From NCBI GenBank assembly GCA_026400535.1, contig JAPLOU010000028.1, positions 1-64,000 of the forward strand: a stretch of 64,000 bases of DNA, read 5' to 3'. The translations under genes were made by a program, and so were the position numbers. Origin of the DNA: Hyphomicrobiales bacterium. GTDB taxonomy: Bacteria > Pseudomonadota > Alphaproteobacteria > Rhizobiales > Beijerinckiaceae. Below, piece after piece: positions 27,479 to 36,941 of the stretch; within the stretch, counting starts at the first letter, position 1, and the number at the start of each line of letters is the position of its first letter. The notes beneath the pieces are model-generated. The model was not told the origin of the DNA. It saw only the letters and a program-made list of their open reading frames with translations, and ran no database searches.

Positions 27479-28341
27479 ATGCGCCTCGCAAGCCGGGGGT
27501 CCAGCCGGTCGCGCAGGCCATCGCCGACGAGATTGACGGCGAGGACGACGAGCGCAAGCGCCAGGCCGGGCGCGAAGATCGTCCAGGGGGCGCGGCTGAG
27601 GAACAGGCGCGAGGATGCGACCATGTTGCCCCAGGTTGGAATGTCCGGCGGCGTCCCGGCGCCGAGGAAGGACAGGGAGGCCTCGATCAGGATCGCGGAG
27701 GCGCAGATGTAGGTCGCCTGGACGATCAGCGGCGGGAAGGTCGAGGGCATGATGTGCCGGAGCAGGATCTTCCAGGTCGGCGCGCCGCCCGCAACGGCGG
27801 CCTCGACATAAGGCGCCTCGCGCACGCTGAGCACCACCGAGCGGACCAGCCGCACAACGCGCGGAATTTCCGGGATCATGATCGCCACAATCACGGTCGT
27901 GACGCTGGCGCGGGTGAGCGAAACCAGGGCGATGGCGAGAAGGATGGCCGGAATGGCCATGAGGCCATCCATGAAACGCATGACGATGGTGTCGGCGGTG
28001 CGGAAGAAACCGGCGAGCAAGCCGATCATCAGGCCGATTCCGACCGAGAGGAAGGCGACCGTGAGACCCACCATCAGGGACACGCGGGCGCCATAGACGG
28101 TGCGGGCGAAGACATCGCGGCCAAGACTGTCCGTGCCGAGCCAGTTGACGGCCGATGGCGGGCGCAGGCGCTGGGCGGGCTGCATCCTGATGGGGTCGCC
28201 CGCGATCAGCGGCGCGAAGAGCGCCAGAAGTGCCATCACGACGAGGATGACCGCGCCCGCAACCAGCGTCGGGTTGCGCCGGACGAAGCGCCACGGCCGA
28301 AAGCGCGCAGCGGATGGAGCCTGGGCTGTGGCGATGCTCAC
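27475..28341 (-). CDS. dppC: Peptide ABC transporter permease (DppC type)
   Basis: Inner-membrane permease of the peptide importer. From GTG at 28341 it is 288 residues with an N-terminal OppC-type start ([27 protein letters not shown]), the [21 protein letters not shown] motif, and the EAA loop [21 protein letters not shown]. Six helices are apparent. It starts 4 bp after the dppB stop and overlaps dppD by 4 bp. Confidence 0.95.
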
Positions 28342-28345
28342 CGCG

Positions 28346-29287
28346 TCAATACCTGATCCGGGGGTCGATGACGGTGTAGGTGAGATCGACCAGGAGGTTG
28401 ACCAGCACATAGACGCCAGAGAAGATCAAGATCACGCCCTGGATGATCGGATAGTCGCGCTTGGCGATGGCATCGACGACGAGCCGGCCGATTCCGGGAA
28501 TGTTGAACACAGTTTCGGTGATGACCACGCCGCTGATCAGCAGCGCGACGCCGATGCCGATGACCGTGACGATCGGCACGCCGGCGTTCTTCAGCGCGTG
28601 CTTCAGCAGCATCGACTGATTGGCAACACCCTTCGCCTTCGCTGTCCGGATATAGTCCTCCGACAGCACGTCGAGCATGGAGGCCCGGGTGATGCGCGCG
28701 ATCAGCGCGATATAGGCGAGGCCGAGCGCAATCGAGGGCAGCACCAGGTTGCGCGCCCAGCCGTCGAGCCCCTCGCTCATGGGCGTGTAGCCCTGCACGG
28801 GCAGCCAGCGCAGTTCGATGGCGAACAGGTAGATCAGGAGATAACCCACCACGAAGGTCGGGACCGAGAAGCCGACGACGGAGACCACCATCAGGGCCCG
28901 GTCAATCCAGGTCCCGGCCTTCCAGGCGGCCAGAACGCCAAAGGTGATGGCCAGCGTCACCGCCACCACAAGCGTCATCAGCGCCAGCGAGAGCGTGGGT
29001 TCCAGCCGCTGGCCGACGAGCTTCAGCACCGGTTCGTTCGAAAAGATCGAGACGCCGAGATCGCCCTGCAGGACATGGCCGATCCAGCGCACGAACTGCA
29101 CCGGCAGCGGGTCCGAGAGGCCCAGCTTCTGCCGGATCCCGTCGATCGCCGCGGGTGTTGCGTTGTCGCCGGCGATGATCGCAGCCGGATCACCGGGCGA
29201 CAGATGCAGCAGCAGGAAGACGAAGATGGCGACCATCGCCATCACCAACAGCGTCGAGAACAGGCGACGGATCACGTATGAGAGCAT
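28346..29287 (-). CDS. dppB: Peptide ABC transporter permease (DppB type)
   Basis: Inner-membrane permease pairing with DppC. The 313-residue protein has the DppB start MLSYVIRRLFSTLLVM, the periplasmic HLSPGDPA segment, the EAA-type loop RTAKAKGVANQSMLLKHALKNA, and the C-terminal TETVFNIPGIGRLVVDAI and VLVNLLVDLTYTVIDPRIRY. Six helices as in the family. It follows the substrate-binding gene by about 50 bp. Confidence 0.96.
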   Translation of the reverse strand: MLSYVIRRLFSTLLVMAMVAIFVFLLLHLSPGDPAAIIAGDNATPAAIDGIRQKLGLSDPLPVQFVRWIGHVLQGDLGVSIFSNEPVLKLVGQRLEPTLSLALMTLVVAVTLAITFGVLAAWKAGTWIDRALMVVSVVGFSVPTFVVGYLLIYLFAIELRWLPVQGYTPMSEGLDGWARNLVLPSIALGLAYIALIARITRASMLDVLSEDYIRTAKAKGVANQSMLLKHALKNAGVPIVTVIGIGVALLISGVVITETVFNIPGIGRLVVDAIAKRDYPIIQGVILIFSGVYVLVNLLVDLTYTVIDPRIRY

Positions 29288-29339
29288 GTCGCAGGCTCAG
29301 TCATGATCCGTGCCACCGGTCCGACGATGCAGTCCCCGG

Positions 29340-30944
29340 TCATCCCGTCCGGCCGACGTTCCAGAACGGCGCCAGCTCGGGCATGCCGATCATGCCCGTG
29401 AGGTTGGCGCGCATGGCGGATGGCTGCAGCCACTGGCCATAATGGACATGGGGGACATAGTTCCAGGCGTTCTCCTGCATCGCCCGCGCCGCGGCCATCC
29501 GTTCCTCCGGCGTGGCGGCGGCGGCCCAGGCATCGCGCAGCTGTTCATTCTTCTCGTCCGTCGGCCAGCCGAACCAGGCATTGGTCCCGTTTGAGGCATG
29601 CCCCGCCAGGGATACCGGGTTCGAGTAGGCGCTCCCGGAGGCCGAGGTGAAGAAGATGTTCCAGCCACCCTGATCCGGCGGATTGCGGTTGGCGCGTCGG
29701 GCAACGACCCCGCCCCAGTCCGACGTGACAAGTTCGACATTGACGCCGGCAGCCCGCAGCCACTGCTGATAGAGCAGGCCCGCATTGGTCATGTGCTGGA
29801 CATTGGACGCGGAGAGCAGCACCACCGGCCGGCCATCATAGCCCGCTTCCCTGAAGAGCTGGCGTGCGCGATCGATGTTCTGGCCGCCCTTGAACCAGTC
29901 GGTGTTGGCGTCGTTCTCGGTGGGCGTGTTGCAGGCGAAGATCGAGCCGCAGCCGCGATAGTACTTCTCGTTGCCGAAGGTCGCCTTCATCACCTCTGTC
30001 GGGTGGGTGAGGTAGAGCATTGCCCGGCGCGCCAGCACATTGTTGAAGGGGGCATGCAGATGGTTCAGGCGGCACCAGCCCATGGTGCCGGACTGGTTCA
30101 TCACCTCGAGCTTGATGTTGCGGTCCTTCTCGAGCGTGTCGATCAGGTCGAGCGACGGCCATTCGACGAAGTCGATCTCACCGGCCTGCAGCGCCGCGAC
30201 CTGGGTCTGCGGATCGGCCATGTTCTCCATGATGACGCGGTCCATGCGGGCCACCTTGCCGCCGGCCATGAACGAGGCGGGCTCGGAGCGCGGCACATAG
30301 TTCGGGTTGCGGTCATAGACGTAGCGCGCGCCCTGCCGGCTCTCGGTGCGGTTGTAGATAAAGGGGCCGGAGCCGATGTACTCGCTGATCTGGGTCTGCG
30401 GATCGGTCAGCGCTTCTTTCTCGCGCATCATGTAGCAGACATTGGTCGAGGCCTTGGCCAGCCAGTCGATCAGCAGCGGATAGGGCTCGCGCAGCACGAT
30501 CCGGAAGGTCTTTTCATCCACGACAGGCGTATCGGTGACGCGCCGGAACATGTGCTGGCCGCCGCCGTCGCGGGCCGCCCAGCGCCGGATCGAGGCCACG
30601 CAGTCCTTGGCGGTCACAGCCTCGCCGGAGGAGAAGCGCAGGCCATCGCGCAGGACGAATGTGTAGGTCTTCTTGTCGTCGGAGAGATTGAAGCTCTGAA
30701 CCATCTGCGGCTGCGCGCGGTACTGGCTGTCGATGCCGAACAGCGTGTCGTAGATCAGCCCGCCATGGTAGGACGCCATGTTGGCCGTGGTCCAGATCGG
30801 ATCGAATGCCGCCAGATCGCCGTGCATCACGGCCCGCAGCGTTCTGGCGCGGGTCGGCGCGGCCTGTGCGAACACAAGTGACGGTGATGCAATCAGCGCG
30901 CTGGCTGCGGTTGCGGCTTTCAGAATCTCACGGCGTGTGGACAT
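29340..30944 (-). CDS. dppA: Peptide ABC transporter substrate-binding protein (family 5)
   Basis: Periplasmic receptor delivering ligand to DppBC. The 534-residue protein has a twin-arginine-like signal (MSTRREILKAATAASALIASPSLVFAQA), then the SBP_bac_5 pattern: DPIWTTANMASYHGGLIYDTL, KKTYTFVLRDGLRFSSGEAVTAKD, YIGSGPFIYN and the C-terminal NVELVTSDWGGVVARR. The ligand could be a peptide, amino-acid derivative or nickel complex; neighbours (MlrC-like peptidase and two dehydrogenases) point to an organic nitrogen compound. First gene of the operon, divergent from the MlrC-like gene. Confidence 0.95.
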   Translation of the reverse strand: MSTRREILKAATAASALIASPSLVFAQAAPTRARTLRAVMHGDLAAFDPIWTTANMASYHGGLIYDTLFGIDSQYRAQPQMVQSFNLSDDKKTYTFVLRDGLRFSSGEAVTAKDCVASIRRWAARDGGGQHMFRRVTDTPVVDEKTFRIVLREPYPLLIDWLAKASTNVCYMMREKEALTDPQTQISEYIGSGPFIYNRTESRQGARYVYDRNPNYVPRSEPASFMAGGKVARMDRVIMENMADPQTQVAALQAGEIDFVEWPSLDLIDTLEKDRNIKLEVMNQSGTMGWCRLNHLHAPFNNVLARRAMLYLTHPTEVMKATFGNEKYYRGCGSIFACNTPTENDANTDWFKGGQNIDRARQLFREAGYDGRPVVLLSASNVQHMTNAGLLYQQWLRAAGVNVELVTSDWGGVVARRANRNPPDQGGWNIFFTSASGSAYSNPVSLAGHASNGTNAWFGWPTDEKNEQLRDAWAAAATPEERMAAARAMQENAWNYVPHVHYGQWLQPSAMRANLTGMIGMPELAPFWNVGRTG

Positions 30945-31103
30945 GGTTACCCTCCCAGATGAACCTTGGCTTCAACATGTATGCCAGGATTAACGCACGG
31001 TCCCGTGGCCGAGTGCAAGGGGCATCTGCCATGCAGCTGGCGCCGTTGTCTTCGCCGCGGAATTGGGCTTCATTTCGTGTTTCCCGCCAACCGGATGTGA
31101 CCC

Positions 31104-32582
31104 ATGCGCCTGTTCACTGCCTCGCTCGGCACCGAAAGCAACACATTCTCCCCGATTCCCACCGGCCTTTCGAGCTTCATGGGGGCGTATCATCACGGAC
31201 CGGGGCAGGCCCCCGAGATCCCGCATCACTATACGGCGCCGCTGCACGCCGGCCGCCGCCGGGCGCGGCAGGAGGGTTTCACGCTGATCGAGGGATCAGG
31301 GTTCGGCACCGAGCCTTCGGGCGCCTGCGCCAGGTCGGCCTATGAGCACATGCGTGACACGATCCTGGGCGAGATCAAGGCGGCGATGCCGCTCGACGGC
31401 GTCCTGCTCGGCATGCATGGCGCCTTCGTGGCCGAGGGCTATGACGATGTCGAGGGCGATGTGCTGGAGCGGGTGCGAAAGATCGTCGGCCCGCAATGCG
31501 TGATCGGGGTGGAACTCGATCCCCACTGCCACCTGACGCACAAGCGCGTCAGCATCGCGGACATCATCATCCTGTACAAGGAATACCCGCACACCGACTT
31601 CATGCCGCGGGCGGAGGAACTTCTGACCATCGTGCTGAAGACAATCCGCGGCGAGATCAGACCGGTGGCCAGCCTGTATGACTGCCGGATGATCGCTTTC
31701 TTTCCGACCACGATGGAGCCGACCCGGTCGTTCGTCGACCGGATGTCGGCGCTGGAGGGCCGTGACGGGGTGCTGTCGGTGTCGCTGGGTCACGGCTTCC
31801 CGCATGCCGACGTTCCGGAGATGGGCACGCGGGTTCTTGTCTACACCGACAACAACAAGAAGGCTGGTGACGCCCTGGCCACGAGGCTCGGCAAGGAGAT
31901 CGTCGGGCTGCGCGGCAAGACCTCGCCGAAGCTGCTGAGCATCGGTCAGGCGCTGAGGCAGGCCGCCACGGTCGACACCTCCAAGGGGCCGGTGGTGATT
32001 GCCGAGCCTGCCGACAATGCCGGCGGCGGCTCGGCGTCCGACAACACGATGTGGCTGCAGGCCTTGATCAAGCGTGGTGTGAGGAACTGCGCCGTCGCCC
32101 CGATGTGGGACCCGCAGGCGGTGGCCTTCGCCCACACCATGGGCGTGGGCGCGCGTTTCAGGGTTCGCATCGGCGGCAAGACCTCCGAGCTGTCCAACAA
32201 GCCGGTCGATTGCGAGGTGGAGGTGATCGGTCTCGCACGCGATGGCCTGCAGTCCTTCGGGGACGCCAAGACGCCGATGGGTGACATGGCCTGCCTCCGG
32301 ATCGGGGGCGAGATCGATGTGGTGGTGCTGAACCACCGCACGCAAGCCTTTGGCCTTGAGATGTTCACGCTGGTCGGCGTGGATCCGCGCAAGAAGAGCC
32401 TGATCGTGGTCAAGTCGGCCCAGCATTTCCATGCCGCCTACGGCCCGATCGCCTCGCGGGTGCTCTACAGCGAGACGCAGGGACCCTCGACACAGAACTA
32501 TGCGACCCATCCCTACAGGCGGGTGACGCGACCGCTCTACCCGCTCGATCCGAAGCCGGGCACCGGATCTCTGGTGCTGTAG
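31104..32582 (+). CDS. M81 family metallopeptidase (MlrC-like)
   Basis: Member of the MlrC family, named after the last enzyme of microcystin breakdown; most members act on other small peptides or amides. The 492-residue protein starts MRLFTASLGTESNTFSP and has GMHGAFVAEGYDDVEGD, the metal-site motif ELDPHCHLT, KEYPHTDF, SLGHGFPHADVPEMG and EPADNAGGGSASDNT. Candidate zinc ligands are in DPHCH and HGFPHAD. It is the first of three plus-strand genes, divergent from the dpp operon, so it probably processes the imported compound. Confidence 0.9.
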   Translation: MRLFTASLGTESNTFSPIPTGLSSFMGAYHHGPGQAPEIPHHYTAPLHAGRRRARQEGFTLIEGSGFGTEPSGACARSAYEHMRDTILGEIKAAMPLDGVLLGMHGAFVAEGYDDVEGDVLERVRKIVGPQCVIGVELDPHCHLTHKRVSIADIIILYKEYPHTDFMPRAEELLTIVLKTIRGEIRPVASLYDCRMIAFFPTTMEPTRSFVDRMSALEGRDGVLSVSLGHGFPHADVPEMGTRVLVYTDNNKKAGDALATRLGKEIVGLRGKTSPKLLSIGQALRQAATVDTSKGPVVIAEPADNAGGGSASDNTMWLQALIKRGVRNCAVAPMWDPQAVAFAHTMGVGARFRVRIGGKTSELSNKPVDCEVEVIGLARDGLQSFGDAKTPMGDMACLRIGGEIDVVVLNHRTQAFGLEMFTLVGVDPRKKSLIVVKSAQHFHAAYGPIASRVLYSETQGPSTQNYATHPYRRVTRPLYPLDPKPGTGSLVL

Positions 32583-32586
32583 GCCC

Positions 32587-33480
32587 ATGGCGAGCGAAGA
32601 CCCGGGCGTCGCCGTTGTCGGTCTTGGCAACATGGGCCTTGGCATGGCCGCAACGCTGCTTGGCAAGGACTTTGCCGTCGCGGGGTATGACCTGTCGGCG
32701 GAGCGCTGCGCCCTTGCCAGGGCCGCCGGCGTCACGATCGTGCCCGACCTGCCCACGCTGGCGCGCGGCGCCGCGATCCTGGTGCTCTCGCTGCCGCTCG
32801 CCCGGGATGTCGCGGCGACGGTCGAAGGCGCCGATGGCCTGCTGGCCCACGCGTCGCCCGGGTCCGTGATCATCGACACGTCGACCTCGGAGGTGGCGAC
32901 ATCGCGGCGTCTGGCAGCCCTGTGCGCCGCAAGGTCCATCGGCTTTCTCGATGCGCCCGTGTCCGGGGGGCCGGCAGGCGCCCGCGCCGGGACGCTGGCC
33001 ATCATGATTGGCGGCGACACCGGCCATGTCGCCATGGCCCGGACCGTGCTCGACGCCATGGGCACGACGGTGCTGCATGTCGGCCCCTCCGGTGCCGGCA
33101 ACGTTGCCAAACTGGTCAACAATCTTCTGGTGGCGTCCCACCTGCTGACCATGTCGGAAGCCATGCGCCTGTCGGAAGCGGCGGGGGTGCCGGCCGCGGA
33201 CGTTCTCAAGGTCGTCAACGCCGCTTCGGGCCGCAGCGCGGTCTCGGAGGTCAACTATCCGCGCTGGATCGAGAGCGGCCGTTTCGACTCTGGCTTCACC
33301 ATGGGGCTGATGCGCAAGGATGTCGGGCTGGCGGCGGCGCTCGCTGCACAGGTCGGGGCCAACCTGCCGATGTCGGAGCTTGCGGCCAAGCTGTGGCGAG
33401 AGAGTGCGGCCGGGCTGGCGGATGGCGAGGATTTCAACCGGATCACCGCGTTGCCAGCCGTTCGGGGGACACGGCCATGA
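32587..33480 (+). CDS. NAD(P)-dependent beta-hydroxyacid dehydrogenase (3-HIBDH/GarR family)
   Basis: A 297-residue oxidoreductase with an N-terminal Rossmann motif VVGLGNMGLGMAATL, the substrate-binding FLDAPVSGGPAGARAGTLAIMIGG, and catalytic Lys in GAGNVAKLVNN. The family includes 3-hydroxyisobutyrate, tartronate-semialdehyde and threonate dehydrogenases; the true substrate is not evident. It begins 4 bp after the MlrC-like gene and its stop overlaps the next ATG (ATGA), so the three are one translation unit. Confidence 0.9.
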   Translation: MASEDPGVAVVGLGNMGLGMAATLLGKDFAVAGYDLSAERCALARAAGVTIVPDLPTLARGAAILVLSLPLARDVAATVEGADGLLAHASPGSVIIDTSTSEVATSRRLAALCAARSIGFLDAPVSGGPAGARAGTLAIMIGGDTGHVAMARTVLDAMGTTVLHVGPSGAGNVAKLVNNLLVASHLLTMSEAMRLSEAAGVPAADVLKVVNAASGRSAVSEVNYPRWIESGRFDSGFTMGLMRKDVGLAAALAAQVGANLPMSELAAKLWRESAAGLADGEDFNRITALPAVRGTRP

Positions 33481-35015
33481 GCCATCCTCCGGTGCACCCG
33501 GACCGCGCCGCACGCTTGGCCGAACTCTTGGCCGTCTTCCTGCCAGGCAGCCGCATCGGCAGCGTCATCGCCGGAGCTGTCGAGGGCGGAGGTGGCGGGG
33601 AGATTGTGCTGACCGATGCCTTTACCGGACTGCCGCTGGCGGCCTATGCCGATGGCGGCGCGGACGCGGCGCAGGCGGCTGTCCAGGCGTCCGAGGCTGC
33701 CTTCCCGCTCTGGCAAGCGCTGACCGCGTCGGCCCGCGGACGAGCCATCTGGGCCATCGGGCAGCAGGTTCGCCAGCATGCCGCAGCGCTGGCCGAGATC
33801 GAGGCCATATCGGCGGGCAAGCCAATCCGCGACGCGCGGGCCGAGGTCGGGCGCGTCGCCGAGATGTTCGAGTACTATGCCGGCTGGGCCGACAAGATCG
33901 AGGGTTCGGTCATTCCCGTGCCGACCAGCCATCTCAACTATGTCCGGCGCGAGGCCTACGGTGTTGTCACCCAGATCACGCCATGGAACGCGCCGCTCTT
34001 CACCGCCGGCTGGCAGATTGCACCGGCGCTGGCGGCTGGCAATACGGTGGTGCTGAAGCCATCTGAACTGACGCCGCTGACCTCGCTGGCGCTCGGCGTG
34101 CTGATTGCCCGCACCGATGCGCCAAGGGGTCTCGTCAACGTCTTGGCCGGACACGGCCATACGGCGGGCGCCTCCGCAGTGGCCCATCCTCTGACGCGCC
34201 TGGTGGTCTTCGTCGGATCGGTCGGCACGGGCCGTGTCATCGCGACGGCTGCCGCTCAGGGCCTCAAGCCGGTGATCCTCGAACTGGGCGGCAAGTCGGC
34301 GAACATCGTCTTTGATGACGCCGACATCGAGCCGGCGCTGCTGGGCGCACAGGCGGCGATCTTTTCAGGCGCCGGACAATCCTGCGTGGCAGGCTCGCGG
34401 CTTCTGGTGCACCGGGCCATCCGCAATCAGGTGGTGGCGCGGCTGGCGCAGGCCGCCAGGCGCATTCCGATCGGCGATCCGCTTGACGAGGCGACCCAGA
34501 TCGGTCCGATCAGCAACCAGCGCCAGTGGAGCCGCATCAGCGGGATGGTGGCAGAGAGCCAGCTGGAAGGGGCCACCGTGGCGGCTGGCGGCGCGCGGCC
34601 GGCGGGCCTTGAGCGTGGCCATTTCTACGCCCCGACCGTCCTCGACGCAGTGACGCCCGGCATGATGATCGCGCGCGAGGAGGTGTTCGGCCCGGTTGTG
34701 TCGGTCATGACTTTCGACGACGAGGATGAGGCTGTGGCGCTTGCCAACAGCACCGCGTTCGGGCTGGCGGGGGCGGTCTGGACGCGTGATGTCGGGCGGG
34801 CGCACCGGGTGGCGGCGAAGGTCAGGGCAGGGACGTTCTGGATCAACAGCTACAAGGCGATTTCCGTGATGTCACCGTTCGGCGGCTTCCACGCTTCCGG
34901 GCATGGACGCTCGTCCGGCCTTGAAGCGCTGCATGCCTACACGACGACCAAGAGCGTCTGGGTCGAGACTGCGAAACAGCCCGTGAGCGCGTTCGGCTAC
35001 GCCGCAGAGCGCTAG
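33477..35015 (+). CDS. Aldehyde dehydrogenase family protein
   Basis: NAD(P)-dependent aldehyde dehydrogenase of 512 residues. Motifs: ITPWNAPLFTAGWQIAPALAAGNTVVLKPSE, FVGSVGTGRVIA, catalytic Glu in LELGGKSANIVFDDAD, and catalytic Cys in GAGQSCVAGSRL. The C-terminal AREEVFGPVVSVMTF and PFGGFHASGHGRSSG are typical. It oxidises an aldehyde from the pathway begun by the upstream two genes, overlapping the dehydrogenase by 4 bp. Longer upstream reading is out-of-frame sequence of that gene. Confidence 0.95.
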   Translation: MSHPPVHPDRAARLAELLAVFLPGSRIGSVIAGAVEGGGGGEIVLTDAFTGLPLAAYADGGADAAQAAVQASEAAFPLWQALTASARGRAIWAIGQQVRQHAAALAEIEAISAGKPIRDARAEVGRVAEMFEYYAGWADKIEGSVIPVPTSHLNYVRREAYGVVTQITPWNAPLFTAGWQIAPALAAGNTVVLKPSELTPLTSLALGVLIARTDAPRGLVNVLAGHGHTAGASAVAHPLTRLVVFVGSVGTGRVIATAAAQGLKPVILELGGKSANIVFDDADIEPALLGAQAAIFSGAGQSCVAGSRLLVHRAIRNQVVARLAQAARRIPIGDPLDEATQIGPISNQRQWSRISGMVAESQLEGATVAAGGARPAGLERGHFYAPTVLDAVTPGMMIAREEVFGPVVSVMTFDDEDEAVALANSTAFGLAGAVWTRDVGRAHRVAAKVRAGTFWINSYKAISVMSPFGGFHASGHGRSSGLEALHAYTTTKSVWVETAKQPVSAFGYAAER

Positions 35016-35018
35016 CAA

Positions 35019-35795
35019 TCAGCCGAGCGTGCGGGCCAGAAAGCCTCTCAGGCGCTCGGTCTGCGGGTTGCTGAGCACCTCGCGGGCAACGCCCTGCTCC
35101 TCGATCAGGCCGCCATGCAGGAACACGACCTTGTTGGCGACGTCGCGCGCGAAGCTCATTTCATGTGTGACGACGATCATGGTCCGGCCTTCCTGTGCGA
35201 GGCTGCGCATGACGCGCAGCACTTCGCCGACCAGTTCGGGGTCGAGCGCGGATGTCGGCTCGTCGAAAAGCATGACCTCGGGCTCCATGGCAAGCGCGCG
35301 GGCGATCGCCACGCGCTGCTGCTCGCCGCCGGACATGTGGGCCGGGTAGGCGGCCTTGCGGTGCGCCACGCCCACGCGTTCAAGGTAGCGCTCGGCGCGC
35401 GTCACCGCGTCGGGCCGGCTCAGCCCGAGCACCCGGACTGGTGCCTCGATGACGTTCTCCAGGGCAGTCATGTGGGCCCAGAGGTTGAATTGCTGGAAGA
35501 CCATGCTCAGACGCGCCCGGATCCGCTGCAACTGCTTGGGATCACGCGCCGCCAACGCGCCGGAGGCGTCCGGGGTCAGCTTCAGTTCCTCGCCCGCGAC
35601 AATGATGCGACCTTCGTTCGGCCGCTCCAGCAGGTTGAGGCAGCGCAGCATCGTGCTCTTGCCGGAGCCGGAGGCGCCGATCATTGCCATCACGTCGCCC
35701 GCCTTTGCGCTCAGCGAAATGCCTTTCAGGACCTCGACCGCGCCGAAGCGCTTCTTGATGTTGTCCGCGCGGAGTTTTTCTGGTGCATCCGGCAT
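35019..35795 (-). CDS. Polar amino-acid ABC transporter ATP-binding protein (HisP type)
   Basis: ATPase of a polar amino-acid importer. The 258-residue protein has Walker A GASGSGKST, Q-loop MVFQQFNLW, signature MSGGEQQRVAIARAL, Walker B VMLFDEPTSALDP and H-loop VTHEMSFARDV. The insertion before the Q-loop (DASGALAARDPKQLQ) is typical of HisP/AotP for histidine, arginine and opine uptake. Last gene of a five-gene minus-strand cluster with two permeases, a binding protein and an aspartoacylase-like enzyme; convergent with the aldehyde dehydrogenase. Confidence 0.95.
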   Translation of the reverse strand: MPDAPEKLRADNIKKRFGAVEVLKGISLSAKAGDVMAMIGASGSGKSTMLRCLNLLERPNEGRIIVAGEELKLTPDASGALAARDPKQLQRIRARLSMVFQQFNLWAHMTALENVIEAPVRVLGLSRPDAVTRAERYLERVGVAHRKAAYPAHMSGGEQQRVAIARALAMEPEVMLFDEPTSALDPELVGEVLRVMRSLAQEGRTMIVVTHEMSFARDVANKVVFLHGGLIEEQGVAREVLSNPQTERLRGFLARTLG

Positions 35796-35802
35796 CAGGT
35801 CC

Positions 35803-36918
35803 TCACAGGCTCAGCAATCGGCCGCTGCGGTTCAGGGTGGTTCCGGCAATCTTGCCGAGGCGCTTGCCGGCGGTGGTGAAGCGGTTGGCGCCACGTGCGA
35901 ACAGCACCCCATCGGACTGCGCCGTCACCACCGTGACCACGCCGCTGATGGGGTCGATGATGTCGGCGACCGCGTCGCCCGCCTTGACCATGGCTCCGGC
36001 CTCGACATGGAAGGCGACGATTCCGGATGCTGGGGCCGTCAGCGGTTCGGCGCTGGCCAGGCGTGTGACGCCGGCCATGGTGGCGGGGATCGGCGGCACC
36101 GCGCCTGCCACCACGCCGCAATGGCGCAGAAAGGCGATAATCGCGTCGGCATCGGCCCGTCCGGTGGCATGGCCGACATCGGCCTGGCCGCGCAGCTCGA
36201 CCGTGACCGCGTGGCTGGCGAGCGGAACCGGATGGTCTGGGAACCGCGCGCCGAGCTCGACCCAGGGCCGGCTGAACACCTCATCGAAGGGATCGCCACC
36301 CGACTCGACCGCCGTGAGTGTGGCGCGCGAGCCGAGGAAGGCTCCGAGCGGCGCGAAGACATCCGCCGATGTCGGCTGCGTGTACAGATGCATGGCGCCT
36401 TCCGAATCGCAATGCAGATCGAGGATGAGGTCGGCGCCGGCGGCGAGCCCCACCAGAAGCTTCTTGAGCGCACCGACCTGCGTCGACGGTGTCCAGGCTG
36501 CGATCTCGTCGGCGATCGCCGCCCGGATCAGGGCGGTGTTGGCCTGCGGGTCGGCGCCGAGCCTGCCATCGACGCGGGCGGCGACGCCCGGCGTCAGATG
36601 CGGATAGTCCCGGTTGAAATTGACACCGTCAGCCAGCGCAAAGCGGCCCATGGCATGGCCAAAAACAATCTGCCCGAGTCCGAGCGGGTTGGCGACGGGC
36701 ACGAGGTTGATGCGGCCGCTGATCATCCCTTCTGCTTCCAGCGCCAGCAGGCGTTCGCGCAGGTGCACGGCACAGATCATGCCGGGGATTTCGTCGGCGT
36801 GCAGCGCGGCCTGCACGTAGACCTCGGGACGTGCGCCCTCCTGGCCGAAGCTCTGCATGACAAGGCTGTGGACCGAGCCGGGTGCGAGAGGGGGAAGCTG
36901 ATGGACCTTGGTCAACAT
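35803..36918 (-). CDS. Succinylglutamate desuccinylase/aspartoacylase family protein
   Basis: Zinc-dependent M14-like deacylase. Starting at ATG 36918 (a TTG four codons earlier also exists), the 371-residue protein has the zinc motif ALHADEIPG (His and Glu), FNRDYPH, LILDLHCDSEG with the third ligand His, and VTVELRG. The last 80 residues (LTAPASGIVAFHVEAGAMVKAGDAVADIIDP) form a lipoyl-like barrel seen in this subfamily. Embedded between the ATPase and permease genes of an amino-acid importer, it probably deacylates the imported N-acyl amino acid. Substrate not proven. Confidence 0.88.
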   Translation of the reverse strand: MLTKVHQLPPLAPGSVHSLVMQSFGQEGARPEVYVQAALHADEIPGMICAVHLRERLLALEAEGMISGRINLVPVANPLGLGQIVFGHAMGRFALADGVNFNRDYPHLTPGVAARVDGRLGADPQANTALIRAAIADEIAAWTPSTQVGALKKLLVGLAAGADLILDLHCDSEGAMHLYTQPTSADVFAPLGAFLGSRATLTAVESGGDPFDEVFSRPWVELGARFPDHPVPLASHAVTVELRGQADVGHATGRADADAIIAFLRHCGVVAGAVPPIPATMAGVTRLASAEPLTAPASGIVAFHVEAGAMVKAGDAVADIIDPISGVVTVVTAQSDGVLFARGANRFTTAGKRLGKIAGTTLNRSGRLLSL

Positions 36919-36941
36919 TGCGCCGGGCAATCCTTGTTCGG

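Noticed and set aside
31296-33254. 652-codon minus-strand frame over the MlrC-like and dehydrogenase genes
   Set aside because: Shadow frame; both sense genes have family motifs.
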